64,000 bases of DNA, from the NCBI GenBank assembly GCA_958299035.1, contig CATQJL010000316.1, positions 43,521,585-43,585,584 on the forward strand, given 5' to 3'. Position 1 is the first letter of the stretch; every line of letters starts with the position of its first letter. Below the pieces are notes generated by a model. It worked only from the letters and a program-made list of their open reading frames with translations. It was not told where the DNA came from and searched no databases. Below, piece by piece: positions 23,113-33,057 of the stretch. The position numbers and the translations under genes were made by a program. This DNA comes from Cylicocyclus nassatus. Lineage: Eukaryota; Nematoda; Chromadorea; Rhabditida; Strongylidae.

Positions 23113-23568
23113 TTTTTTTACTGTCGCAAACAGTCGAAGAATGCGACTCTGCATACAGTTCAGAGGTCATAACAGTTGCAAAAGATGCATTACCTAGTTT
23201 TGCGAAAAAAAACTCGGACGAAGTGAGCTTGCTAATACTCAGCAGATGGATCTGCAAGAAAGTCGAATAATCTGAATACGGAGTTCATTCGAATACGAAT
23301 TCGAATAAACATTCGAATAAAACACTCGAATAAAATCTATTCGAAACCCCGTTTTTTGATTATTCGAGTTTTCGAATAATATTCGAATCCTCGTTTTTTG
23401 ATTATTCGAGTTTTCGAATTTTATTCGAAACCCCGTTTTCTCAATTATTCGAGTTACGAATATTATTCGAAAATGGAAGGAATCCGAATATCGAATTTCG
23501 AATACCATTATATTCGAATGTTTTATTCGAATAATCAAATTTCTATTTGATTCGGACCCAAGTATACT

Positions 23569-24510
23569 CCGTAGACGGGGCTCTTCGTTAGCACGTCTAT
23601 AAGCTTCGTGAGCTTTTGTTTGAAGACTCTCGCCGTGATGTCGTGGCGGTCAAAAGGCGATTCATTAGAGAAGAGCTCTTCCGCAATTTCGGTCCACGCC
23701 GGGTTGCACGTAAACGTGATGAACAGATCAGGACGCCCGTACGCTCTAACGTAGGCCATTGCGTCCTGAGTGTACTGGTGCATGTGGCGTGGGTCCGCCC
23801 GTGAAGGAAGATGTTAGTATGACTATTTGCCCGAGGTCAATGACATTTCCATCTTTGGCTACGGCATCCCGCAGGTGGATGTAGTCGTCTGCACGCAGAT
23901 TTCGCTGTTTGATTCGAACGAAGAGGAGCCATTCACTCTCAATCTTGGCGTACATGTCCACATTGAACTGGTGAAATAGTTGGCGACATTTCAAGATGTG
24001 GTTGATGGACGTGGATCTTATCATCATGCGATGCGCATAAAAATCCACGGCCGATACCTTCTTATCGGTGAGGGGCACCAGTGCTAGGCTTCCTTTGCCA
24101 TAGTTCGAAGTGATACCTGTCTACTCCATCCCAGAACATGAGTGGGTACCAGGCCATCGTACGGTATGGGTTTCAGAGATGCGCTGCAACGTTTCGCAAC
24201 CTTTTGGATGATAATGTCACGCCTGTCGCAGTCGTCTTCGCCAACCGAGGCCACCGCCATCTCGCTTACAGACGGAGCGTTAAAGCGAGATCACGGCTTC
24301 CTTGTGCAGAGCAACAAGCCGCAGGCGAGTCTGCGAGAGACTTGCTTCACGCTGTTCCAGCGTTTGCGTTGCTCTCGCCTCGGCTATTCTGGCACGACTG
24401 CCTCCTAGCCGCTCCTAGCGGTGCTTGGAGGTCTCAGTCTCTCTTTGATTTTTGGCTTTTTTGATCTTGAGATCAACTTTTTCAATGGATGCACGCTTCT
24501 TCGGCGGCAT
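23569..24510 (-). pseudogene. Helitron transposase, N-terminal part and first half of Rep domain
   Basis: A good start is the ATG at 24508-24510, giving MPPKKRASIEKVDLKIKKAK, the basic opening usual for Helitron proteins. It meets a TAG after about 30 codons. Further on, LQRISETH and then a long open stretch (23746-24078) carry the conserved region before the catalytic centre. The frame 23535-23783 holds YGRPDLFITFTCNPAWTEI, the hallmark first half of the Helitron Rep domain. The protein breaks off after YGVY at the insertion boundary. At least one stop and two frame changes occur upstream of the core. Confidence 0.9.
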
Positions 24511-24527
24511 CCCTTGATGAGTAGAGC

Positions 24528-24660
24528 TTTTATGCTAAAAGCTTCTCGATACCCGGGATATGCAGAGCCTTAGGCTTCTCGATACTTGAAGTAGAGCCTT
24601 CGAGCTTTTCTACTCGAGGTGGAGCCTGTTGGCTTTTCGGCACACGAGGAAGAAAGAACC
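24528..24660. repeat. ~40 bp degenerate tandem repeat in the Helitron leader
   Basis: About three to four units of a GAGCCTTxxGCTTxTCxATACxxGAxGT pattern lie just upstream of the Helitron start codon (minus strand). The position suggests the 5' leader or promoter side of the element. Confidence 0.6.
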
Positions 24661-24799
24661 TTTAGGCTTTATCGCTTGGTCCTCAGATCCTTGGTCCTTT
24701 ATCTGATTCGCAGGTCCCAAGGCAACCATCGGGTGTTAAAAATCGAGCCACTGCCTCATCACCTCTGGAGCAGAGGTGCGATAGGTGGAGCCGGGCCCC

Positions 24800-24856
24800 C
24801 CCAAAAGTGAAGGTGGTTCCAGCTACCACTGGCCGGCCAAAAGTGAAGGTGGTAGT
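24800..24856. repeat. CCAAAAGTGAAGGTGGT repeat pair
   Basis: The 17 bp block occurs at 24801 and 24837, and again at about 26369 and 26401 on the far side of the 25118-26286 hairpin. The matching pairs may represent the sequence into which the hairpin inserted, or its outer flanks. The sequence between 24860 and 25117 shows nothing else. Confidence 0.5.
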
Positions 24857-25117
24857 GCCGGACACTCACCTCCCAAAAACGTCGACCGGGGGGGGGCGTT
24901 AACGTCGACTGAGCCTATCCTTCCAGGTCGTTGCCGACAGTGCGCGGAAAATGAGCAAAACAAACGCAAAAAAGATTATTGAAAGCATATTTTTTATGTA
25001 TACGGCGGCATATATGTATATTTGAAATAAACGTGTTTAGTAAATTGTATTTTGAAGTGAAAGCCAGCGAGACTTCACAGATTTTATCAGGTAAATTTTG
25101 TTTTAACGTCCTGCGAA

Positions 25118-26286
25118 GAAAGTAGGTTGATCCAGGCAGTAACCGCAGAGAACTAGAGTTTCGAATGATAAAATAGCGAAAAAATCATGCGAAATTTCCA
25201 CTGTTATAAAAACTGGTGGTTAAAGATGTCAGCAATTGCGACTTTATAGGTTTTGAAGGGCAAGTGCTTTTCTAGAGATAGTGAAAGAATTAGGTCGATC
25301 TGAGCAGTGGCCGCCGAGAACGAGAATTTTAAAAAATTAAGCGATTTTAGGTTGCTTAGTGACAGCTGACGTTTAAACTCCTACAAATCTGATTGCAATG
25401 TTGCGACTTTATAGGTTTTGTAGAGCAAAAATTTCTCTATCGGAGTATGTTTTAGCCGTACCGATCCATTGAGATACCGCCGAGATCCAGGGTCTTGAAA
25501 AAGCAGGTAAAAATCCGCTTTTTGAACTTCAACAGCTCATAACTTCTTCAGAATTGCACGAATCATGTTGCTACTTTATAGGTTAGATTCTTCTCATCAA
25601 GAGCTTTCAGATGGTATATAATATGTGGGGGGTCCAAAGATTTTTGCGGCTCTAACCCAGGGTGGAGACTTTTCACCCCAAAATCTCCACCTCGCCCATG
25701 TTAATGTATTGGCCGGAGACCGCCAGTGGAGACTTTGGGGTGAAAAGTCTCCACCCCCGGGCATATGCCGTGAAAGGCGCGAAACCCCCACATATTATAT
25801 ATCATCTGAAAGCTCTTGATGAGAAGAATCTAACCTATGAAGTAAGAAGTTATGAGCTGTTGAAGTTCAAAAAGCGGATTTTTACCTGCTTTTTCAAGAC
25901 CCTGGATCTCGGCGGTATCTCAATGGATCGGTACGGCTAAGATATACTCCGATAGAGAATTTCTTGTTCTACAAAACCTATGAAGTCGCAACATTGCAAA
26001 CCTTCACATTCCAGATTTGTAGGAGTTTAAACGTCAGCTGTCACTGAGCAACCTAAAATCGCTTAATTTTTCAAAATTCTCGTTCTCGGCGGCCACTGCT
26101 CAAATCGACTCGATTCTTTCACTATCTGGTAGAACAACACTTGGTTTTCAAAACCTATGAAGTCGTAATTGCTGACATCTTCAACTACCAGATATATGAC
26201 AGTGGAAATTTCGCATGATTTTTTGCTATTTTATCATTTGAAATTCTGGTTCTCGGCTGCCTACTGCCTAGATCGACCTACTACAT
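25118..26286. repeat. 1.17 kb modular hairpin, three ~166 bp units per arm
   Basis: The arms pair over about 570 bp each. Within the left arm, GCGACTTTATAGGTTTT-like blocks recur at 25238, 25403 and 25569 (spacing ~166), each followed by CTCTATCGGAGT-like and GCCGCCGAGA-like parts; the right arm mirrors them. The centre (25660-25760) has a smaller hairpin, GGAGACTTTTCACCCC with its complement. No coding sequence or target duplication was found. It may be a transposable element, or a tandem array that became palindromic. Confidence 0.75.
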
Positions 26287-26439
26287 AGATATATGCTCTC
26301 AATACTTTCTTTTACTTTCCTTTTGCTTATTTTTCTTCTTTTAAGCTTCAGCAAAAAATTTTTTTCAAACCCAAAAGTGAAGGTGGTCACCCGGTATCAG
26401 CTCAAAAGTGAAGGTAGGCGGAGACTCGGCTCCGACTAT

Positions 26440-26655
26440 CGCACCTCCGACCTCGTCCAATTCCTTCGGTTTCGCTTATGGACTCCAAGAAGAAAGCATT
26501 TCAAGGTGACTAGTGGATGGCTGTACTACAAAATTTACTCCGACTCCTTTGATGTTGCGTGGTGGAACCTTAACCCTTGTTATGAAGAGAGCTCCATCCT
26601 TTTCTTGAAACGTGATCGAGCTTTCGTTTTCTAATTTAAGTAGTGCAATCATTTG
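26440..26655. repeat. Duplicated segment D, copy 1
   Basis: This ~210 bp block (CAATTCCTTCGGTTTCGCTT, GGATGGCTGTACTAC, CCTTAACCCTTGTTATGAAG, AAACGTGATCGAGCTTTCGT) recurs at 29700-29912 in the same orientation. In both places an AGGCAG element follows, directly at the second site and after an inserted foldback at the first. Confidence 0.75.
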
Positions 26656-27358
26656 TGGTACTTTTCCGTTATCCGGAGCCATTTTCCCAAAAGGCTCTCA
26701 CAACGTTGTTTAGTCTAGAAATAATTTTTTATAGATTCTACAAAAACTGCTCCCCGCCACGTGTCAGGAAAAATTTGACACGTTTAGTCCATTTTGACTT
26801 GTTTTTTCGAAATCACTTCCGGTGAAGCAAAAAAGCTTTGTGAGCACTTAAAAGCCTTTCAACTGTTTTCTTAAAAAGCAAAACTGTCTAGGACTCACAA
26901 AAAACCTAGTTGCTTTCAGGAATAATTCAAACTTGTCTTCCTCATTAAACTTTCCGCCATGCAAATTTGCTCAGGAGAGACTATAATGATGGCTTGTGGT
27001 ATTTCGCTGCTGCTTGTTTCGCGCTTGGATAAGGGAATCTTAGCGCACTTTTTCATTCTGGGCAAATCTGATCTGTTCAATTATTACAGATGACGTTATT
27101 TTCATAACAGTTCTCACTTTTGAAATCTCTTGTTTGAGAATGGGGACATTATCGACTTGAACACAGAGTATTCATGTCGCTAGGCAGTGCACAACAAAGT
27201 TTCGGTAAAATCTGTAAAACATGTAGATGACATGTCAAATTTTTTGACACGTGGCAAAAGGTTGACACTCCTTCCCGTGAAATTGGGACCAAATATGGTG
27301 CGAGAAAAAAAGCAATACTCTTGAAAAAATGGGTCCGGATAACGGAAAAGTACCGTGC
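26655..27358. mobile_element. ~700 bp foldback, GGTACTTTTCCGTTATCCGG ends
   Basis: The left end GGTACTTTTCCGTTATCCGGA pairs exactly with TCCGGATAACGGAAAAGTACC at the right. Inner pairing includes CACGTGTCA...TTTGACACG. GTGCAATCA flanks both sides. The same spot in copy 2 of segment D (29900-29912) lacks the insertion. The 9 bp direct repeat would fit a Mutator-like element, but its boundary is uncertain because similarity extends a few bases more. Confidence 0.65.
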
Positions 27359-27374
27359 AATCACTTGAATTCAA

Positions 27375-27823
27375 AGGCAGTGTCCGGGCAAAAACTTGAT
27401 TTTGAAATTTTGTGCCTACCCGGGCCTATTATGCTAAATCCGAAAATCTACACTAGAAGACGCGAAAACGGCGAAAAAGGGCTCTATAGCAAAAGGAAAA
27501 TCAGCGGGCGGGCGAGGTCTTCCCCATTTGCAAATTCACTCACCCAGCTTTCGAGGAGATTTCCTCGGTTCCGGTATCAAGTTACTCGTTTGCACTTGGC
27601 CGGTGGAGATGTCAGGACGGCTAGTGGAATCGAGAAGATTGCTCCGGAAGGTGGGAGTGTGTTCACGGTTAGGATGACCCCGCTTACTTGCTGTTTCCCT
27701 CTTGCGTTAGAGCCCCTTTTCGCCGTTTTCGCGTTCTTCAGTGTTGATTTTCAGATTCAGGATAGCGGATAGGCTCGGGTAAACAAAAAAATCTCAAAAC
27801 CGACCTTTTGCCCGACACTGCCT
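27375..27823. mobile_element. AGGCAG-family MITE, complete copy
   Basis: The 449 bp element has ends AGGCAGTGTCCGGGCAAAAA and the complement of AGGCAGTGTCGGGCAAAAGG, flanked by TCAA on both sides. The arms also contain GCGAAAACGGCGAAAAAGGG and its partner CCCCTTTTCGCCGTTTTCGCG. A long open frame (27329-27772) spans it but has no recognisable domain and is best seen as chance. Confidence 0.85.
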
Positions 27824-27827
27824 TCAA

Positions 27828-28785
27828 CGCAGTTTGCCCCGAGGGGGATGTAGAGCTAGTGGACTGAGGCTAATGTCCGTGCGTGCTTGCACAAAGTCGA
27901 AGAATTCCACAAAATCTTGTTGAATACGGTTTGTTGCCGAAAGGATATTTAGACGTCTTGCTTTTGCACCTGAGATTTCTTCGCCCCTCACTGATCCCTG
28001 ACATCTGACATCCCAAGCGGCAAACGAACACGATGTGCGGAAACTGCAGAGTTCAATATAAAGTCGAAGAAAACTATAGATTCTTCCGCCACACCCTAAT
28101 TAGTCAACCTGGAGCGCTCTGCGAATAGAAAGACTGTCACCTTTTCGTGCATGATACTGGTACAGGACTCGCATCATCAAGTAGGTGGGAATGGCCTGAC
28201 AGGACTGGGCTGACTGATGTTGGACCATCTTACCAGATCCGGATGCATTTCTTGCTACGCTGAGGCAGCAGACCACGAGCTATTACTTTCAATCGCTTAC
28301 ATGGTAAGCAGCCCAAACTCCTTTCTAACCCTAAGGTAGCAAATTAAAATTGGGCAAACATCGTTGTCGTATCGCATAACGATCTCAATTTTTTTGTCTA
28401 AGGTCAAGGCTCAAATCGGTTTCTAGCGTTTTTGAAAACGAAGCTCCCTTTGACCTACCTACTTAGGAGAAGATGAAAAACAAGAAGGAACTACTAGTCT
28501 GAAACAAAAAACGTGAGATAGGAGTGCAAATTCAAACTGGAGCTGAATACTACGCATGCACAAGTGTTTGGCGTTAGAGCGCGATATTCAACAGCGATTT
28601 ATGAAGAAATTAAGGCAAAAAACAAAGGAAAGGCAATGATATGAAAGTGCCTCCATGCTCAAAGATAGATTTCTGACCGCGAATCCGTCCATGATAGGAA
28701 AATTCGGAACTTAGTGACAGAGATATATGCTCCAGACTATCTGAAATCGTCTGGTGACCGTCTGGAGACGGACTAATTTTGCAGA
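27828..28785. other. No recognisable feature
   Basis: No conserved domain, repeat copy or long inverted repeat was seen between the AGGCAG element and the R1 repeat. Confidence 0.4.
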
Positions 28786-28789
28786 AGGT

Positions 28790-29140
28790 AGTACTTTACG
28801 TAACTTTTAAATCTTTTTGCTTAATTCTTTTGCAAATAATTTTGGATGTATACAGCTCAATTTTGGTCTCCCATGAATCTGTGTGCGTGTAAACAAGCAA
28901 TGAGGTTTATTTTAGCCTTGCTTTCAAATCGCGCGCACTTTTTGCCGTACACGATAGAGCATGTCAATCGTGTAATAACCTGTCCGAAAAGCTTGAGTTA
29001 AAATATATGTCGCTTATTCTCGGTGCTCTGCCCCAACTCGTCAAAACCACATCTCTTTTGTTTTTTGCTCTAAAAACGAAGTCCAGCTTCAGACGATCTG
29101 TGCCGGGTCCTGTCTAAGGTGCAGTCCCTTGAAGGCACAC
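28790..29140. repeat. Dispersed repeat segment R1, copy
   Basis: CTTAATTCTTTTGCAAATAATTTT, GTAAACAAGCAAT, CGATAGAGCATGTCAATCGTG, CTCGGTGCTCTGCCCCAACTCGTC and GTGCAGTCCCTTGAAGGCAC are shared in order with 31625-32000. The pair differs by scattered substitutions and small indels. The family is not identified. Confidence 0.7.
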
Positions 29141-29189
29141 ACCAATTTTCGTGCAAACAAGAGTATGGCAAGGTTCCGCCTTGCATTTC

Positions 29190-29555
29190 CTATCTTTCCT
29201 AGGCCGAAGCTATAAGCCATTAAAGACCATTATTTTGCCAAGAAATTAAGCGTGAAACTGAAAATTTAGCCGTTCAGAGCCACGTTCGCCTTAATGCTGG
29301 ACCAAAACATGCAGCTAGCCTACTTCAAATTTTTAAAAGAAAGAAGCTGAGCCAAAAATGCAACAATGTGCTCAATTTCGCCGCTTTTATATGTGATTTT
29401 TTCACAATAAAACCGCTTGTAGCTTCGTCCACAGAAGCGGGAAGCAGATAAGAAAGACAGATTCGAAGTCAGCGTTTTATACTGCATCGAATGGTATACA
29501 GCTTGTTTGGTTTGGCCACTTCGACTTCTGGCCATTCCCTTGTGAGGTTATAGTA
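29190..29555. mobile_element. ACAAGGGAATGG foldback, half copy
   Basis: This is the complement of 46211-46535: it carries TGCAGCTAGCCTACTTCAAATTTTT, TTGTAGCTTCGTCCACAGAAGCGGGA and ends CTGGCCATTCCCTTGTGA. Only one arm plus the centre is present here, so the copy is truncated. Confidence 0.65.
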
Positions 29556-29699
29556 TTATTCAAGTTGATGGTCGTTTAAAGTAAATATAATCCGAGGACT
29601 TCTTTATCGGTTCCACCCAATAATTGGTTTTTAGTGCATCAGGATTTCTCATGAACTGCCTCTTCTTCCAATTTGTCCTAGGCCCCGTTTTCCTCCCCC

Positions 29700-29912
29700 A
29701 TTCAACTCGTTCACAATTCCTTCGGTTTCGCTAATGGACTTTGAAAAAAAGCGTTTTAAGGTAACTAGTAGATGGTTGTATTATGTAATTCATTCCGACT
29801 CCTTCGATGTTGCGTGATAGAACCTTAACCCTTGTTATAAAGAGACTTTCATGTTTTTATTAAAACGTGATCGAGCTTTTGTTTTTCAGTTTATTCAGTG
29901 CAATCTGCATTT
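29700..29912. repeat. Duplicated segment D, copy 2
   Basis: This is the same ~210 bp sequence as 26440-26655, followed directly by the TTAA target of an AGGCAG element. It serves as the empty site for the 26655-27358 foldback. Confidence 0.75.
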
Positions 29913-30187
29913 AAAGGCAGTGTCCGGGCAAAAACTTGATTTTGAGACTTTGTGCTTACTCGGCCTATCATGCTAAACCCGAAAATCCACACTAAAAGAC
30001 GCGAAAACGGCGAAAAAGGTCTGTAGCACAGGAGGGAAATCAGCAGGTGGGCGGAGTCCTCTCCATTGCAAATTCACTCACCCAGCTCTCGAGGAGATCT
30101 TTTCGGTTCCGGTTTTAAGTCAAGTGTCTGTACTTGGCCGGTGGAGATGTCAGGACGGCTAGTGGAATCGACAAGATTGCTCCGGAG

Positions 30188-31553
30188 CAGGGTCAAGCAA
30201 GGGGTGTGGCACACGATCGCTGGTTACGATCAACCCCCCTGGTTACTGTCTTAATAAGACCTCCCCCCTGAACTATATACCTAAGATAGCATTACCAGAG
30301 TTGAGAAGAAGGTCAGGCACAAGTCTTTCGAAACCTCCCCCCTCATGAAAGCCCTCGAGAGTTTTCAGATTTCTGAGAGCTGTACGCCCGATTTTCTGTG
30401 ATTGCACTTTACAATCAATTTGACGGCTGATTTTGATCTGAATGGGCATATTGAAAGAACCACAATTTTCTTATGGGTGGAGCGTTCGGCTCCAGATTTC
30501 CAATGTAGCAAGAAAAAGCTATGTGCTAAATACTTATAGCAGCAATGGAGCGCTTTCTGGATTTTAAAGGCAAGTTGGAGGCAGCGGCTCGGCAGATTTT
30601 GCACTTCCATCTTGTTGCATGCTTTGGGCCTTCTCGACCCGTAGATCTCGAATCTGAGCTTTAAAAGGGATGAAAAGCCTTTTTCGGGGCGTTTTTTTTA
30701 ATTTCCAAAAGGCGAGAATTTTCCAAAGGAGAGTCGGGAGGCCCTGGCACGAAGACCCTGCTGCCTGTAATTTTGGCTTTGTATAGCATGCACAATGCGG
30801 AAAGCGGTTAAGGAGTCCCGCGCCGGCTAGCGGAGAATACTCGTCCGAACAAGGTGTTAGGGGAGCGAAAGGAGGAAGGGGAGCGACGCTTGGCCCCCCT
30901 GGCTTGCAGAATTCACATTTCCGGCCTGGAGTTGCTCTTTTGGTTCACTTGGAGAGCCTCCTATCCATCTGTGTCAAAATCTAAGTCTATTCTGCCGAGC
31001 CGCTGCCTTTAAGGGGGTGTGCCGCACCCCATTAACTATAATAAAAAAAACATTTTTAGCGGACAGTATTTATATGAATCGACAGCCTAAACCTTGTAGA
31101 TTCCATAAGACTGTTTGGAGCCTGATCTGTCTTCTTAGCTCTAAGTAATAATTGGTGAAAGCACAGCGATCAAAAACGAAAAATGGGAAAAACGAGATTT
31201 TGGTTGGCTTCTAATATCACAGTTTGCAGGTCTTTTGAAGCGGGATTCCTGAGATGGACAAAGAAGAAGTAGTGCTTTGTCTTGAGTGCAAAAACGGTTA
31301 GCTTATTCACCTTTAAAACAAAGTTAACCATGTTGGAATTCGACCATTCCATTTAGGTAGCCTAGTATCTTGAATCTTCAGAATTCGCTCACACTTTGTC
31401 TACAGGGCTTAATTGGCATGCTAAATATGAATATGATACGAATATCATGTTATCACTATTATCAGATTCAACTACGACCCCCTCCCCTTTTGACTCCTCA
31501 ATACAACCCCCCCCCCCCCAGGTGTGGCGTGCCGCACCCCACGCTTGACCCTG
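30188..31553. mobile_element. hAT-type non-autonomous element, CAGGGTCAAGC ends
   Basis: CAGGGTCAAGC at the left and its exact complement at the right are flanked by the 8 bp CTCCGGAG (30180-30187 and 31554-31561). The CAGGG start and 8 bp duplication are diagnostic of hAT. The ends continue as GGGGTGTGGCACAC pairing with GTGCCGCACCCC. It is 1366 bp, carries a nested AGGCAG element and no transposase. Confidence 0.85.
30568..31008. mobile_element. AGGCAG-family MITE nested in the hAT-type element
   Basis: TTAA flanks both sides (30564-30567, 31009-31012). The right end is CTATTCTGCCGAGCCGCTGCCT and the left inner sequence GGCAGCGGCTCGGCAGA is its complement, offset by about 13 bases from the AGGCA start. 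This is a diverged subfamily with GGCTCGGCAG in place of TGTCCGGGCA. Confidence 0.6.
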
Positions 31554-31624
31554 CTCCGGAGGCTGGGGCGTATATTCACGTGAATGACCCTGCCCACTTG
31601 CTGTTTCCCTCTTGCGGTAGAGCG

Positions 31625-32000
31625 TTTTTTTCTTAATTCTTCTGCAAATAATTTTCTATGTATACTGCAGTTCTGGTCTCACATGATTCTGTGTGCGCTG
31701 TAAACAAGCAATTTGTTTATTTTAACTTTGCTTTCAAATGGTGCGCATTTTCGCCATACACGATAGAGCATGTCAACCTGTTGAAAAGCTTGTGTTTTGA
31801 TAAATGGCGGTTATTCTTGGTGCTCTGCCCCAACTCGTCAAAAACGACATATCCTCTGTTTTTTGCTCGAAAAACGAAGCCCGCTTGCTTCCAGACGGTC
31901 TGTGCCGGGTCCTGTTTAAAGTGCAGTCCCTTGAAGGCACACAGCAATTTTCGTCCAAACAAGAGCATGGCAAGGTTCCGCCTTGTGTTTCCTCAAATTA
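31625..32000. repeat. Dispersed repeat segment R1, copy
   Basis: This is the second long copy of the segment at 28790-29140, beginning CTTAATTCTTCTGCAAATAATTTT and containing CTTGGTGCTCTGCCCCAACTCGTC and GTGCAGTCCCTTGAAGGCAC. The open frames on both strands follow repeat sequence and are not taken as genes. Confidence 0.7.
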
Positions 32001-32107
32001 AGCAAACTATTACTTTGCAAACTCACTTTGCAGTTGTATACAAATCTTTCAAATAATTCATGCAGAACTTGGAATATAATGTAAAATTTTGATCTAGCAC
32101 TCTTTGT

Positions 32108-32533
32108 AGGCAGTGTCCGGGCAAGAAGTCGACTTTAAAAGTTTGTGCTTACCTGGACCTCACTATGATAAATCCGAAAATCCGCACCGGGAAGAGCGAA
32201 AGGGGTAGAAAAGGCAGCCTCTAATGCAGGGGAAAATCAACGGGTGGGAGGGGCCTTCCTCTGTGGATTCACTCCCCAAAAATTCGAAGCGATCTTGGTT
32301 ACAATCTCAAGTTACGCGTTTGCGCTTGGCCCATCGCGATGTTTGGGTGACTAGCAAAAGCGAAAATCGCTTGTGAAACTGGGAGAGCGACTTCACAGAA
32401 TGAAAGGCCCTGTTCACTTGTTGATTTCTTTCCTGCATTAAACCCATTGTCCGCCGTTTTCGCTTTTCGGATCCAGCATAGCTAGCCAGGTGTGTACATA
32501 AAATCAAAAACTAACTCTTGGCCGGGCACAGCC
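32108..32533. mobile_element. AGGCAG-family MITE abutting a TTAACAC element
   Basis: The left end is AGGCAGTGTCCGGGCAAGAA and the right end is GGCCGGGCACAGCC. The arms share GCGAAAGGGG with its partner. The left flank is TTGT, while TTAA follows the right end and opens the next element, so the original target copy has been used or altered. Confidence 0.75.
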
Positions 32534-32537
32534 TTAA

Positions 32538-32841
32538 CACATTGAGATCGCTTGACACACATGGTGTGTCAAGCAATGATTACCACGTGGGACCGTTTGA
32601 CACACATGGTGTGTTAGGTATGAATTTAGTAAAACAGAGGCTATTCTGGGGCAAACTCACTTCAGGAGTTTTTTTTGCGGGGATCTAAAAATAACTTCCA
32701 TCTAATCTGTCAGCTTACAGAGCTAGTGTAGTTGTAATGCAGATGACATTATACATGATTTTATTTGCTAAATTTTGACTGATCCGTGAAAGGCCTTGGT
32801 CCCAAAAGGCAGACGACTCAAAATTCATAGTCGTCAATGTG
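32538..32841. mobile_element. piggyBac-type MITE (TTAA target), copy 1
   Basis: TTAA flanks a 304 bp element whose ends are CACATTGAGATCGCT and the complement of CACATTGACGACTATG. Exact TTAA duplication and a CACnTTGA start fit piggyBac-related MITEs. Near the left end are two ACACACATGGTGTGT palindromes. Confidence 0.7.
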
Positions 32842-33057
32842 TTAACAAATCAGGAATGTTATAAACCACCATCCTACAAGTGATTTGAATAGTTGTTTGC
32901 ACGACAGGTAAAGAAAACTGACCGAGTTAGCCTTTCATAAATGCGGGGTTCATTTAAGATCACCACAAAAATGATGATGAAGAAAGCAGACAAATCTAGA
33001 AAAATTTCTTCAGCGCAATTTTTGGGTTATTATAAAAATGTAGTGTTGTAGGCATAC

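Larger units (their letters stand above)
21128..23560. mobile_element. 2.4 kb insertion in the Helitron, hAT-like, TTCGAATA subterminal repeats
   Basis: The insert is flanked by the 8 bp sequence AGTATACT at 21120-21127 and 23561-23568. Its ends, CGGGTAATTCCGAA and the complement of TGGGTCCGAATCAA, match only weakly. About 230 bp at the left and 300 bp at the right are packed with TTCGAATA/TATTCGAA motifs, resembling the subterminal binding repeats of hAT transposons, and 8 bp duplications are the hAT rule. The interior holds a tandem array and a mariner-type foldback. No transposase is recognisable. Confidence 0.8.
18340..24510 (-). mobile_element. Decayed Helitron, interrupted by a 2.4 kb insertion
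   Basis: Read on the minus strand, the pieces follow the order of an animal Helitron protein: a charged N-terminal region, the Helitron-like Rep (HUH) domain and a PIF1-like helicase. Together they would form a rolling-circle transposase that cuts, unwinds and rejoins single-stranded DNA. Several stops and frameshifts show it is inactive. The reading frame is split at 21128-23560 by an insertion that can be removed cleanly. I could not fix the TC and CTRR ends, so the limits given are those of the coding remnant. Below 18340 the sequence runs into a mariner-type foldback ending at 18199. Confidence 0.9.
29915..31622. mobile_element. AGGCAG-family MITE, interrupted and 3'-truncated
   Basis: The left end AGGCAGTGTCCGGGCAAAAA follows TTAA. 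The sequence tracks the 27375 copy up to 30187, is broken by a hAT-type insertion, and resumes at 31562 for about 60 bases (ACTTGCTGTTTCCCTCTTGCG). The rest, including the right end, is replaced by R1 repeat sequence. Confidence 0.75.

Noticed and set aside
27329..27772. 147-codon open frame
   Set aside because: It runs across the AGGCAG element from its flanking foldback, has no recognised domain and is not kept in other copies of the element.
29915..31012. 31003-31008 as the right end of the 29915 AGGCAG element
   Set aside because: The CTCCGGAG target copies show that 31003 lies inside the inserted hAT-type element. It belongs to a nested AGGCAG copy starting at 30568.
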